From contig NZ_AJLJ01000363.1 of NCBI RefSeq assembly GCF_000317245.1, positions 1 through 44,064 on the forward strand: a DNA stretch of 44,064 nt, read 5' to 3'. Both the position numbers and the translations under genes were made by a program. The notes beneath the pieces are model-generated. The model saw only the letters and a list, made by a program, of their open reading frames with translations. It did not search any database and had not been told where the DNA came from. Source of the stretch: Fischerella muscicola SAG 1427-1 = PCC 73103. Its GTDB lineage: Bacteria > Cyanobacteriota > Cyanobacteriia > Cyanobacteriales > Nostocaceae. Shown one piece after another: positions 30,295 through 39,006 of this stretch (position 1 is the first letter of the stretch; each line of letters starts with the position of its first letter).

Positions 30295-31809
30295 CTATTT
30301 TAACTGGCGTTGGATGCGATCGCTCAAAGGACTGTGTTTAGATGCTAAACGCGCTCTTCCAGCTGCGGCCCATTCTTGTAGTTGTTGAATTTGTTCGGTG
30401 GCGGTGCGAGCTAAGGGTATGATTTGGCTGGCAGCTTCTAAAATGTCATCGGTAGTAAAGTCCCGGTTTTGGCTAAAACCGATGTGCATGGCTTCAATTA
30501 AAGTTTGCTCAATTTCTGCACCGGAAAAATCCGGTGTTTCATACGCTAACCTGTCGATATCATAACTTTTAATGTTATGGGCGCGTAGTCTTGATAAATG
30601 CACATTGAAAATAGCTTTTCTTTCTTCTTGGGTAGGTAAACCAACAAAGAAAATTTCATCAAATCGCCCTTTTCGTAGCATTTCTGGCGGTAGAGCTTGG
30701 ATATCGTTCGCGGTAGAAACTACAAATACGGGTGAGCTTTTCTCAGCTAACCAGGTAATAAATGTACCAAAAACACGGCTAGTTGTTCCTGCATCGCCTT
30801 TGCTACCAAGTCCCGAAAAAGCTTTATCGATCTCGTCTATCCACAATACACAAGGGGCGAGGGCTTCAGCTACTTGGATCATTTGGCGTGTGCGCGATTC
30901 TGATTCACCCACTAAACCTGCAAATAATCGTCCCACATCCAAGCGCAGTAGGGGTAAGTGCCAATGATGAGCGATCGCTTTGGCTGTTAATGATTTACCA
31001 GTTCCCTGGATACCTACTAACAGTAAACCACGGGGGTGCGGTAATCCGTACTGTCTCGCCCGTTCTGTAAACGCACCTCCCCGACGCAGTAACCAATCTT
31101 TGAGATTATCTAATCCGCCGATGTCCGAAATTTGCTCGGTTGCGGGGATAAAATCGAGAATCTGGGTTTGGCGGATAGTTTGGCGTTTTTCTTCTAAAAC
31201 CAAATCCACATCTTCTGGTTGTAATTCACCGTGAGTGGCGATCGCTCTGGCTAGTACCCGGCGTATTCTTTCCATCGATAGCCCTTGACAAGAGCGCACC
31301 AAATCATCTAAAAATTTGCTGGAAGGAGAATGACCAGTAGCGATTAACAAGCGTTCGACTTCTCCTCGAATTTCGGTAGCGCTGGGTAAAGGGAACTCTA
31401 CAACTGTCAAAACTTCGGTTAAATCATCTGGAATCGCAACTCTCGGCGACAATAAAATGATATTTTTTGGTTGTGACTTGAGGAGTCTAGCTAAATTACG
31501 GAGTTTACGAGAAATAGCCACATCGTCTAGAAAACGATGATAGTCTCGCAGGATAAATACTCCCGGTGCTGTCGCGGGAATTTTTTCGACAAATTCTAAA
31601 GCTTGCAAAGGGTTACGTCGCCCAAACCCTTGATCATTGGGGTTTCCCTGATAGCCATCGACAAAATCCCAACTGTAAACTGGACGATTACCCTGATTTG
31701 CTGCTTCTTCCCGAATTGCGCCTTCTAAACGTTCTTCCTCGTACGTGGGAATATAGATGAGCGGATAGCGAGCGCGGAGCAATAATTTGAACTCTTCACG
31801 GAAGCTCAT
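30295..31809 (-). CDS. ycf46: Ycf46-type AAA+ ATPase
   Basis: 504 residues. It starts MSFREEFKLLLRARYPLIYI, the characteristic Ycf46 N-terminus. The AAA+ core has Walker A GIQGTGKSLTAKAIA (about 267-281), Walker B CVLWIDEIDKAF, sensor STANDIQALPPEMLRKGRFD, and ends with the lid helix. The family is conserved in cyanobacteria and in red-algal plastid genomes. The Synechocystis member Slr0374 has been linked to inorganic-carbon utilisation; the molecular client is not known. The gene has its own 290-bp upstream gap without a visible gene. ATP-binding residues appear intact. Confidence 0.9.
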   Translation of the reverse strand: MSFREEFKLLLRARYPLIYIPTYEEERLEGAIREEAANQGNRPVYSWDFVDGYQGNPNDQGFGRRNPLQALEFVEKIPATAPGVFILRDYHRFLDDVAISRKLRNLARLLKSQPKNIILLSPRVAIPDDLTEVLTVVEFPLPSATEIRGEVERLLIATGHSPSSKFLDDLVRSCQGLSMERIRRVLARAIATHGELQPEDVDLVLEEKRQTIRQTQILDFIPATEQISDIGGLDNLKDWLLRRGGAFTERARQYGLPHPRGLLLVGIQGTGKSLTAKAIAHHWHLPLLRLDVGRLFAGLVGESESRTRQMIQVAEALAPCVLWIDEIDKAFSGLGSKGDAGTTSRVFGTFITWLAEKSSPVFVVSTANDIQALPPEMLRKGRFDEIFFVGLPTQEERKAIFNVHLSRLRAHNIKSYDIDRLAYETPDFSGAEIEQTLIEAMHIGFSQNRDFTTDDILEAASQIIPLARTATEQIQQLQEWAAAGRARLASKHSPLSDRIQRQLK

Positions 31810-32099
31810 AATATTAGGATGTTATTAGCGAGTTGTTATTTGATCTAGTTCTTTCATTTTTAAGGTTTGTACTGCTCTTCACAACTGTTTGATATTTTTT
31901 ATATTTTTTCTCTATATAAAGTGAATATATCAAAAGCGATCGGCTCTGTTTCACTTCAAGTTATGTATCCTTCCCTATTCCCCGTTTTCTGTTCCTATTT
32001 CTATACATGACTACTTAACACAGCCTTCCAAAAATTATTCCCAGCCAAAGACTGGGAACGAAGAAATAGCCGAATGACCAATCACTAATGACCAATCAC

Positions 32100-32606
32100 T
32101 TAAGATGGAAGTTGCTTTTTCAAAGCTTCCAAAGAAGCCCAACGACGATCTACAGCGCGAGTAGAGTCTTGGTCATGACTTGGTTGAATACCTGGACAAT
32201 TTTGATCACAGAGTTGGCGCTGAGGAATTTCTAAGCATATTTGCTCATACAACCATTCACTAGGGTCAAAATATCCGTGGGGTGATAAAGTTTCTACTAA
32301 ATCTTCCACAGCTATTTCCCGTTCTAGGGGTAAAGATACTTCTTGCTCTGCGACTTCGTCTAACCAGATGATTTCGGAGGTATCAACCACTAAGCGATGA
32401 TTGTAGTTTTGCAAGCAGCGGTTGCAGGTACAAGTAATAATTGTTTCTGCTTGTCCAGATATTTCTAAATAGTTACCCTGATGTTTTACACGAACACACC
32501 CACGAACTGGTGTCAAGGTATCCAAACCAGACAGAAACTCTTTAACCTGGATCTCCTCTGTCCGCTCCGGCGCTTTGGTTAGCTGCGGAATATAAATTGC
32601 GTCCAT
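32100..32606 (-). CDS. YceD/DUF177-family protein
   Basis: 168 residues. The family signature is the pair of CxxC-like motifs in CTCNRCLQNY, followed by DTSEIIWLDE, EDLVETLSPHG and CLEIPQRQLCDQNCPGI. The cysteine pattern may bind metal. In E. coli and plants, YceD-type proteins are needed for normal 23S rRNA accumulation. The location downstream of the yidC-jag group is common in cyanobacteria and fits a ribosome-related role. ATG 32606 has no clear ribosome-binding site. A 196-bp gap separates it from jag. Confidence 0.85.
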   Translation of the reverse strand: MDAIYIPQLTKAPERTEEIQVKEFLSGLDTLTPVRGCVRVKHQGNYLEISGQAETIITCTCNRCLQNYNHRLVVDTSEIIWLDEVAEQEVSLPLEREIAVEDLVETLSPHGYFDPSEWLYEQICLEIPQRQLCDQNCPGIQPSHDQDSTRAVDRRWASLEALKKQLPS

Positions 32607-32802
32607 AGGATTTGTGAGACATATTCACGAAAAATGAGTTTTTCGTATCAGCAAAATAGCTGATAATACTTCTTTATTCTAACTTTTGTGGGTTGTTAGT
32701 TGTTAGTTGTACCCTGCACTTCGAGGTGTAGTGGCTACTTGTACCAAGTCGCTAACGCAGCATCAACAATCAACCAGCAACCACCAACCATCGACAATTT
32801 GA

Positions 32803-33321
32803 TTATTCAGGGAACGCCAAGCGTACAACCAAATTGCGATGTGGCTCTTTACCCCGGCTGAAAGTTTCTAGATCCCTAAACTCTTTTAAAAAGGTATGGA
32901 CTTGGCGACGTTCAGCCGAACTGAGAGATTTTATTTCCACTTCTTGTGCTGTCACCCGGACTTGTTGAGCAGCAGCTTCGGCGATCGCTTGAATTTCTGC
33001 TTGTCTCTTGACACGATAACCGTTTAATTCCACGGTGTATGAGGCTTGTTCCTCATGGGTTTGATTTAAGTTGAGAGTAGAATTTGCTAGATACTGAATA
33101 GCATCTAGCACTACACCATCAGGCCCAATCACAACCTGAATTTCTTCTGGTGTCATATTGACATGATCAATAGTTAACCAGTAATTATCTGGTTCTTGAG
33201 ACTCGCCCTCAGCAATCTTAGCTACTTCTAAATCGCCTTTAATTTCAGTATTGATCCCAGTAAATTGCAGCAGTGTTTTTAACCACTGCTGCCCTCTTTC
33301 CATCCGAGAGTCAGTCATCAT
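32803..33321 (-). CDS. jag: Jag/KhpB-type KH-R3H RNA-binding protein
   Basis: 172 residues from ATG 33321 (ATG 33318 also possible; the in-frame TTG 33324 is unlikely). A KH-like domain is seen with LTIDHVNMTPEEIQVVIGPD, GVVLDAIQYLANSTLN. The R3H domain follows (about 125-172: SLSSAERRQVHTFLKEFRDL, SRGKEPHRNLVVRL). Jag binds RNA and, in bacteria where tested, affects cell division and envelope assembly. The start overlaps the yidC stop in TGATG, so the two are translationally coupled. Confidence 0.88.
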   Translation of the reverse strand: MMTDSRMERGQQWLKTLLQFTGINTEIKGDLEVAKIAEGESQEPDNYWLTIDHVNMTPEEIQVVIGPDGVVLDAIQYLANSTLNLNQTHEEQASYTVELNGYRVKRQAEIQAIAEAAAQQVRVTAQEVEIKSLSSAERRQVHTFLKEFRDLETFSRGKEPHRNLVVRLAFPE

Positions 33322-34529
33322 CAACCTGTAGCCTTTTTCTTAGAACTCTTTGGTTCAACTTTCTTAGAACTTTTTGGCTCATTAGAACTCTTTGGTTCAA
33401 TTTTCTTAGAACTTTTTGGCTCAAACGGCAATGTTTTTTGTTGTGCTTCCGTCTGTTTTTCTTGGGTATCTACTATTTTTTGTAGTTCCTCTGGCAGGGG
33501 TTCACGGGAAAGGATGTAAGTTTGTAGAGTTTGGAAAATATTACCAATCACCATATACATCAACACCCCAGCCGGCAAGGGGAAGAACAAAAACATCCCG
33601 GAAAAGATTACGGGAGTGATTTTATTGACTGTATCCTGTTGGGGATTACCACCACTAGAATTTTGCCCGGAAAGGACTTGGCTGACGTAAAGAGTAATCC
33701 CAAACAATACAACCATCGCCACAATATCCCAATGAATCGTGCCATCTGGATCAGTAGCACCGACTCTACCCAAAGCTTCAATAAACAAAAATCCTTTGTC
33801 TGCTGCTAGCCCTGGAATTGTTCCAGTTATGGTGACATCTCCTGGCTGGAGGGCTTCAATATTACCTTGCTCATCAATTGTGATTCTTTCTTCCCCTTTG
33901 GTTACTTTCCATTGAGCAACTAACTCGGTATCTGGGTGTTCTGCCAATAACTCCTGAAATGGCTTACCTTCGGGAGTCTGATATTGAATCTTGGTATGTT
34001 CTCCTACGGCTAATTTGCTACCTCCAGGGAGAATGGCACTTACTTTAAGGTGTTCCCCATCAGCAACATAGATGTTTTGGGGAGGAGTGACAAAGGCTTG
34101 GGGTTGAATTCTTTCGATTTGTTCAGCAGGAAGAACTTGCAAGTTAACAGTATAGTTAACACCAGCAAAAGGCGATCCCCGCAAGGTCGCAAATAGTGCT
34201 AATAACACTGGCATTTGCAACAGTAATGGTAAACATCCAGCTAAAGGATTACCAAATTCCTTCTGGACATTCATCATTTCTTCTTGCTGCTTTTGCGGAT
34301 CATCTTTAAAGCGTTCTTTAATTTCTTGCATCCGCTTTTGCATCAAGGGTTGAACAATTCGCATCCGTCGCATGTTGCGAATCGAACCAGCACTGAGAGG
34401 ATATAGTGCAAAACGAATAATTAATGTCAAAGCAACGATCGCCAATCCATAGCTCGGCACAATGCTATAGAACAAGTCTATGATTGGCAACATTACGTTG
34501 TTTGAAAAAAACCCGATACCAAAATCCAT
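33321..34529 (-). CDS. yidC: Membrane protein insertase YidC/Oxa1
   Basis: 402 residues. It has an N-terminal helix (IIDLFYSIVPSYGLAIVALT), the conserved cytoplasmic hairpin (RRMRIVQPLMQKRMQEIKER), and GNPLAGCLPLLLQMPVLLAL. A periplasmic/lumenal insert follows (about 120-270), with a beta-rich, Ig-like segment (EALQPGDVTITGTIPG), then VNKITPVIFSGMFLFFPLPA and GVLMYMVIGNIFQTLQTYIL. The C-terminal tail is lysine-rich, made of EPKSSKK-like repeats, and would lie in the cytoplasm near the ribosome. It inserts proteins into plasma and thylakoid membranes. It belongs to the rpmH-rnpA-yidC-jag cluster. Confidence 0.95.
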   Translation of the reverse strand: MDFGIGFFSNNVMLPIIDLFYSIVPSYGLAIVALTLIIRFALYPLSAGSIRNMRRMRIVQPLMQKRMQEIKERFKDDPQKQQEEMMNVQKEFGNPLAGCLPLLLQMPVLLALFATLRGSPFAGVNYTVNLQVLPAEQIERIQPQAFVTPPQNIYVADGEHLKVSAILPGGSKLAVGEHTKIQYQTPEGKPFQELLAEHPDTELVAQWKVTKGEERITIDEQGNIEALQPGDVTITGTIPGLAADKGFLFIEALGRVGATDPDGTIHWDIVAMVVLFGITLYVSQVLSGQNSSGGNPQQDTVNKITPVIFSGMFLFFPLPAGVLMYMVIGNIFQTLQTYILSREPLPEELQKIVDTQEKQTEAQQKTLPFEPKSSKKIEPKSSNEPKSSKKVEPKSSKKKATG

Positions 34530-34868
34530 TATCTGAATTCAACCTGAGGTAATGTAAATTAACTACCGATTTTATATTGGTTGTTGGTTGTTTGTTATTT
34601 GGAAGAATTATTGACAATCACCAACCATCAACAACTAACCAAAATTTGAAAATCGGCTGACTGAATATAATTTATCGAAAATTAGGATCTGTCTGCGACT
34701 GTAATTCAACTACGGATAGCCGCACATTCTTCATGGGGCATGGGGCATTGGGCATTGGGCATTGGGTATGGGGCATTGGTTATTCTCCCCACACTTCCCA
34801 AACTTTCCAAACTTCCTGCTTTCTGCTCCCTTTTCCCTCGATCCCCGATCCCCGATCCCCGATCCCCA
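34530..34868. repeat. Repeat-rich gap between the PH-domain gene and yidC
   Basis: These 339 bp contain no credible gene. There is a GGGCATT heptamer tract (about 34733-34780) and four perfect GATCCCC heptamers (34840-34867) directly abutting the end of the PH-domain gene. Around 34567-34590 lie GTTGTTGGTTGTT-type repeats. Confidence 0.75.
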
Positions 34869-35261
34869 TTATTTGTTCGCAGTAGCATTAAAATTGGGAT
34901 TTTTGGCTGTGACTCGTTCAGTGATGTAATCGTAAATTTCCCGGAACTTAGGAACAGCCCGTAGTTCTAGACGACTACCATCTCTGAGGGTTAATACCAT
35001 ATCTCCCCATATGCCGATACCACGGGGAACTTTGACGATTTTGACAACTTCTGAGTAAATAACGTCGCTGCGATCGCGTCCCATCCAACCACCAGTTACA
35101 GAAACTCGGCGATCGGTGATCCTATAACGCAGCCACAATGCTCTCACAATTGCTCCTACCGTCAACGGTAAACCTACAATTGTCAAGCCAATAAGTATGT
35201 TTATTATTAAATCCCCAATATGGGGGCCACCTTCAAAATAAACTTCTTCACGAATGCCCAT
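34869..35261 (-). CDS. Membrane-associated PH-domain protein
   Basis: 130 residues. An amphipathic start (GIREEVYFEGGPHIGDL) precedes one hydrophobic segment (INILIGLTIVGLPLTVGAIV). A bacterial PH-like domain follows (about 45-115: YRITDRRVSVTGGWMGRDRS, DMVLTLRDGSRLELRAVPKF). Its start overlaps the rnpA 3' end by 14 bp, so it is co-translated with RNase P protein. A small PH-domain protein at this place in the rpmH-yidC cluster is usual in cyanobacteria. Function unknown. Confidence 0.8.
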   Translation of the reverse strand: MGIREEVYFEGGPHIGDLIINILIGLTIVGLPLTVGAIVRALWLRYRITDRRVSVTGGWMGRDRSDVIYSEVVKIVKVPRGIGIWGDMVLTLRDGSRLELRAVPKFREIYDYITERVTAKNPNFNATANK

Positions 35262-35667
35262 TTAATACCTCAGCTTGTGCCAACAACTGCTCTAATTCTT
35301 GCAGAAATTGTTGGGTTACGCACTTAGATTCTGCGGCCGTTGGTTTTACAACTACAACTAACCGCCATCCTGGTGACAATTGAGGCAACAATTTATGCAA
35401 AGCTGCCGATATTTGCCGTTTGAGGCGGTTACGAATTACTGCCCGTTTACTGACTTTGGTGCTAATCGAAATACCAATTTTGACTGGAAAAAGCACCGAG
35501 TTTGTTTGTTTTATATTGGTTTGGGCAGTATCAAGAGAAGGTTTTTTCATAGATGATGGCCGTAAGGCTCTCAAGGTGAAATAAGAACCATGACGGCGAG
35601 TACCTTCCCGGAAAACTGCCTGAAAATCTTTTCGGCATTTAAGCCGATTTGCTTTGGGCAAAGCCAC
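35248..35667 (-). CDS. rnpA: Ribonuclease P protein component
   Basis: 139 residues from GTG 35667. Family marks: LPKANRLKCRKDFQAVFREG near the start, and the RNR motif in KVSKRAVIRNRLKRQI. It assists the RNase P RNA in maturing tRNA 5' ends. A non-conserved basic insert (PSSMKKPSLDTAQTNIKQTN) lies between the two blocks. It is separated from rpmH by 24 bp and overlaps the next gene, forming the conserved rpmH-rnpA operon. Confidence 0.95.
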   Translation of the reverse strand: MALPKANRLKCRKDFQAVFREGTRRHGSYFTLRALRPSSMKKPSLDTAQTNIKQTNSVLFPVKIGISISTKVSKRAVIRNRLKRQISAALHKLLPQLSPGWRLVVVVKPTAAESKCVTQQFLQELEQLLAQAEVLNGHS

Positions 35668-35691
35668 AACTGCTGTCTAAGTTTCCTTACC

Positions 35692-35826
35692 CTATACGCT
35701 CAGGCGATAACGTCCTCTTTTTCTTCTAGCTCGAATTACGTTTCTACCATCTGGTGTTCGCATTCTGGCACGAAAACCAGATGTTCTCTTCCTCTTTCGG
35801 TTTGTTCCTTCTAAAGTTCTCCGCAT
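35692..35826 (-). CDS. rpmH: 50S ribosomal protein L34
   Basis: 44 residues: MRRTLEGTNRKRKRTSGFRA then RMRTPDGRNVIRARRKRGRY and RLSV. It is a standard L34, too small for most ORF cut-offs, and the first gene of the minus-strand cluster. The ATG at 35826 is followed by the highly basic family core. It is part of the large ribosomal subunit. Confidence 0.97.
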   Translation of the reverse strand: MRRTLEGTNRKRKRTSGFRARMRTPDGRNVIRARRKRGRYRLSV

Positions 35827-35981
35827 ACCTTTATCCTCTTCGGCAAAATTTTATAAAAAGCCACAATCTATGATTTTATCACTTTTGTGTCAATAAAATA
35901 AGTCAAATGTCTATATGTCAAGAGTCCATTGTCAAGAGTCCAGTGTTGGAAGTCCATTGACCATTGACCCTTGACAATGGA

Positions 35982-36494
35982 CTAACTAATACTAAGAATC
36001 CAAGTTCCCAAATAACGGGCTAAGGGGACATCACCAGGAGTTTGAATCGAGCAGTTCCAATAGAAAATGCCTCCAAAAGCTGGATTTTTGACATTCGATA
36101 ACACTATTTCAACATTGTTACCTGCTGGTATGGCTTCTTGAGGGTAAATTTGAATCACGCGATTTTCCCTATCCCATTGCACATCAGACAGCGGGACTTT
36201 TTTGTCTTTCACCCGGACTTCAACTTTCTTAGGGTCTATAGTTCCTTTGTAGTAGTTGGGATAGTTAACAACAAATTGGGAAGCGGCGAATTTCATTTTT
36301 TTAGCAGGGATTTTTAAACGGTATCTGTCCCAATTATTGGTTTGTCCACCAAAATCCAATCGGAAAGGCAATTGATTTTCACTTTTGACACCGCTAAACA
36401 GCGTAAAACCTGGCAAACTCTGCGCCCAACTCATTGCTGGTAAACCTGTCAGTAACAAGCCAGTCACCGCTAAGGCAGAAAATAAACGTCGCAT
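35982..36494 (-). CDS. DUF2808-family exported protein
   Basis: 170 residues from ATG 36494, with GGAG 7 nt upstream; the in-frame TTG at 36500 is rejected. A signal peptide (RRLFSALAVTGLLLTGLPAM ending SWAQ) is followed by the DUF2808 core: YRLKIPAKKMKFAASQFVVN, YKGTIDPKKVEVRVKDKKV, RVIQIYPQEAIPAGNNVEIV, LSNVKNPAFGGIFYWNCSI. This family of secreted cyanobacterial proteins has no known function. The gene is separated from rpmH by 155 bp of GTCAAGAGTCCA-type repeats. Confidence 0.85.
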   Translation of the reverse strand: MRRLFSALAVTGLLLTGLPAMSWAQSLPGFTLFSGVKSENQLPFRLDFGGQTNNWDRYRLKIPAKKMKFAASQFVVNYPNYYKGTIDPKKVEVRVKDKKVPLSDVQWDRENRVIQIYPQEAIPAGNNVEIVLSNVKNPAFGGIFYWNCSIQTPGDVPLARYLGTWILSIS

Positions 36495-37267
36495 AGTCAA
36501 GCTCCTGTGGCAGAAATAAAGGTGTTGTTTCAGTAACTGGGAGTAAAGGTTCGCAACTAAACTTTACTACTGACTTTATTTAGATTTTAGACGTCAAACC
36601 CTTTACAAAAGTGCCGTCCTGTCTAGATTTAGGAAAATCTCTACTTCAAAAATAGTATTTTAAGTTACAAAAAGCTCTACTGGAAGTCTAGCGATATTGT
36701 GAAGTATAGAAAGTTCTAATCATCACTTATTTTCTGATAGTTTTACCAGAGATCAAAAAGTCATTGAAATCAAGTTGTATTTATAAATATGTACAAGTTT
36801 ATCTAAAATTAAGATTTTTGTTATAAAAATTAAGCGATTTAATAGAGCGATCACCACCTAACTTAAGCTAGATTGGTGGCAGTAAGCATTACTCACAGCG
36901 CAAAAAATTTCTAATCATGTGAGGAATTATTTGGTGAGAAATTAATCAATATTGCACTATGTAAACAAGACACAACAATATTTTGCAATCCCTAAAAGAA
37001 TTTGAAGACATAGATGTAAAAGTTGGGGATCAGCATAGGATGTGCAATAAACAACCTATAAATGCAAGTATATGTAATTGCAACATCCATAAAACGGCAC
37101 AGTCAGGCTTTGTCTAGATAGCTAGAGTGGGAAAGCGTAAAGGTAACTAAACTAAGAAAAGCCTATAGCTGATAGCCCCATCCCAAAGTTAAGAGTACGT
37201 CTAAATACTCATCGCAAAAGTTTCACAACTTGCATCAGAAATAAGTATTTAATCTCAAGGAGATTAC
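36495..37267. other. Long non-coding gap upstream of pntA1
   Basis: 773 bp between divergent genes. No coding frame is convincing. It is AT-rich, with a CACCACCTAACTTAAGCTAG segment near 36852 that can pair partly with ATTGGTGG downstream. It presumably contains the promoters of the DUF2808 gene and the pnt operon. AAGGAG at 37257-37262 is the pntA1 ribosome-binding site. Confidence 0.5.
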
Positions 37268-38431
37268 ATGAGAATAGCAGTTGCTAAAGAAATTGAAGTA
37301 TGTGAACGTCGTGTGGCATTAGTTCCCGACATTGTAGCGCGGTTGGTTAAACAAGGTTTAGAGATTTGGATAGAAGCTGGTGCAGGTGAACGAGCATTCT
37401 TTAATGATGCTGCTTACGAAGCTGCTGGAGCCAAAATAATTGCCGATACTGACAAATTATGGTCAGAAGCAGACATTCTCCTCAAAGTCAGCCCACCACA
37501 AGAGCGAGAAGACGGGCGCTCAGAAACAGACTTACTCAAAGAAGGGGCTGTACTGATTAGCTTTCTCAATCCTTTAGGAAATCCAGTCATAGCCCAAAAA
37601 CTGGCAGATCGCAAAGTCACAGCTTTGAGTATGGAGATGATTCCGCGTACTACTAGGGCGCAGAGTATGGATGCTTTATCATCACAAGCATCAATTGCAG
37701 GTTACAAAGCCGTACTCATCGCCGCCGCCGCACTACCAAAATATTTCCCCATGCTGACAACTGCTGCTGGTACGATCGCTCCTGCCAAAATATTTATCAT
37801 GGGTGCTGGTGTTGCTGGCTTGCAAGCGATCGCCACCGCCAGACGCCTGGGAGCAATTGTAGAAGCTTTTGATATCCGTCCCGCCGTCAAAGAAGAAGTG
37901 CAAAGTCTGGGAGCAAAATTTGTAGAAGTTAAATTAGACGAAGAAACAACAGCTGCTGGTGGTTATGCCAAAGAAATTTCCGCAGCCAGCAAACAGCGCA
38001 CCCAGGAAGTTGTCACCGAACACATCAAAAATGCTGATGTTGTCATCACCACAGCTCAAGTTCCTGGTAAAAAAGCGCCTCTTCTGGTGACAGAAGACAT
38101 GGTTAAGCAGATGAAACCAGGTTCAGTAATTGTAGACATCGCCGCCGAACAAGGCGGTAACTGCGCTTGCACTGATCCTGGTAGAGATATTGTTGCCCAC
38201 GGCGTCACCGTCATCGGCCCAATTAATTTACCATCTTCGTTGCCAGTTCACGCCAGCCAGTTGTACGCAAAGAACTTGACATCTTTAATGCAACTACTCA
38301 TCAAAGATAAAGCTGTAGAGATTAACTTTGCCGACGACATTGTTGATGCAGCTTGCATTACCCACGCTGGCGAGATTCGCTCTGCACGGATTAAAGAAGC
38401 GTTGCAAGCCCTAAGTTCAGCGGTGAGTTAA
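37268..38431 (+). CDS. pntA1: NAD(P) transhydrogenase alpha subunit part 1
   Basis: 387 residues. It shows the alanine dehydrogenase/PNT N-terminal domain (MRIAVAKEIEVCERRVALVP) and the NAD-binding domain with GAGVAGLQAIATARRLGAIV, AFDIRPAVKEEVQSLGAKFV, and VIVDIAAEQGGNCACTDPG. This is the soluble NAD(H)-binding dI domain. With PntA2 and PntB it couples hydride transfer from NADH to NADP+ to proton flow across the membrane. In cyanobacteria the alpha subunit is split, as here. An AAGGAG lies just upstream of the ATG. Confidence 0.95.
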   Translation: MRIAVAKEIEVCERRVALVPDIVARLVKQGLEIWIEAGAGERAFFNDAAYEAAGAKIIADTDKLWSEADILLKVSPPQEREDGRSETDLLKEGAVLISFLNPLGNPVIAQKLADRKVTALSMEMIPRTTRAQSMDALSSQASIAGYKAVLIAAAALPKYFPMLTTAAGTIAPAKIFIMGAGVAGLQAIATARRLGAIVEAFDIRPAVKEEVQSLGAKFVEVKLDEETTAAGGYAKEISAASKQRTQEVVTEHIKNADVVITTAQVPGKKAPLLVTEDMVKQMKPGSVIVDIAAEQGGNCACTDPGRDIVAHGVTVIGPINLPSSLPVHASQLYAKNLTSLMQLLIKDKAVEINFADDIVDAACITHAGEIRSARIKEALQALSSAVS

Positions 38432-38611
38432 GAATCAGGGAAAGGTGATCGGGGATCGGGCATGGGGCATGGGGTATTGGGCATTGGGCATCGGTTATTC
38501 TCCTTTGTCTCCCCACTCCCCACACTCCCTTTCCCCGATCCCCGTTCGCGTAGCGTCTCCGCTAGGAGAATCCCCAATCCCCAATCCCCAATCTTCAAGG
38601 ATTTTCTCAAA
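38432..38611. repeat. Heptamer-repeat spacer between pntA1 and pntA2
   Basis: 180 bp of GGGCATT, GATCCCC and CCCCAAT heptamer tracts interrupted by a palindromic piece (CGCGTAGCGTCTCCGC near 38545). A frame open through this tract reaches pntA2 but starts within repeats, so the real pntA2 start is 38612. Confidence 0.75.
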
Positions 38612-38899
38612 ATGACAGAAGCATTAATTGCGGCTTTGTTTGTATTTGTCTTGGCATCGTTTACCGGATTTGAAGTGATCAACAAAGTACCGCCGACTTT
38701 GCATACGCCCTTAATGTCAGGCTCAAATGCAATTTCTGGCATTGCTGTATTAGGGGCAATTGTCGCTTCCGGTGCCAGAGAGTGGAATGTATCAGTCATT
38801 CTCGGTTTGATTGCTGTTGTACTAGCAACTATCAACGTAGTGGGTGGTTTCCTAGTCACAGATCGGATGTTACAAATGTTTAAGAAGAAAGCAAGTTAG
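38612..38899 (+). CDS. pntA2: NAD(P) transhydrogenase alpha subunit part 2
   Basis: 95 residues from ATG 38612, with AAGGA 10 nt upstream. Three hydrophobic segments: EALIAALFVFVLASFTGFEV, SGIAVLGAIVASGA and SVILGLIAVVLATINVVGGF. Together with conserved TPLMSGSNAISG, these identify the membrane part of the split PntA. It forms half of the proton channel with PntB. The C-terminus VTDRMLQMFKKKAS is the usual family ending. Confidence 0.93.
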   Translation: MTEALIAALFVFVLASFTGFEVINKVPPTLHTPLMSGSNAISGIAVLGAIVASGAREWNVSVILGLIAVVLATINVVGGFLVTDRMLQMFKKKAS

Positions 38900-39006
38900 T
38901 GGTTAACAAACAACTACTAGCTACTGTACGGGCGAACGCTGTACTCTACCTGGAAGCCGCGCGTCTACGCCCCTACTAACTATTACCAATTACTGCACTT
39001 AAGTTT

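Noticed and set aside
30572..31234. Plus-strand frames opposite ycf46
   Set aside because: Antisense shadows of a clearly conserved ATPase gene.
34740..34964. Plus-strand frame over the GGGCATT and GATCCCC tracts
   Set aside because: Repeat-derived, and it runs antisense into the PH-domain gene.
38462..38611. 50-codon N-terminal extension of pntA2
   Set aside because: The extension translates heptamer repeats. ATG 38612 with AAGGA upstream gives the normal PntA2 length.
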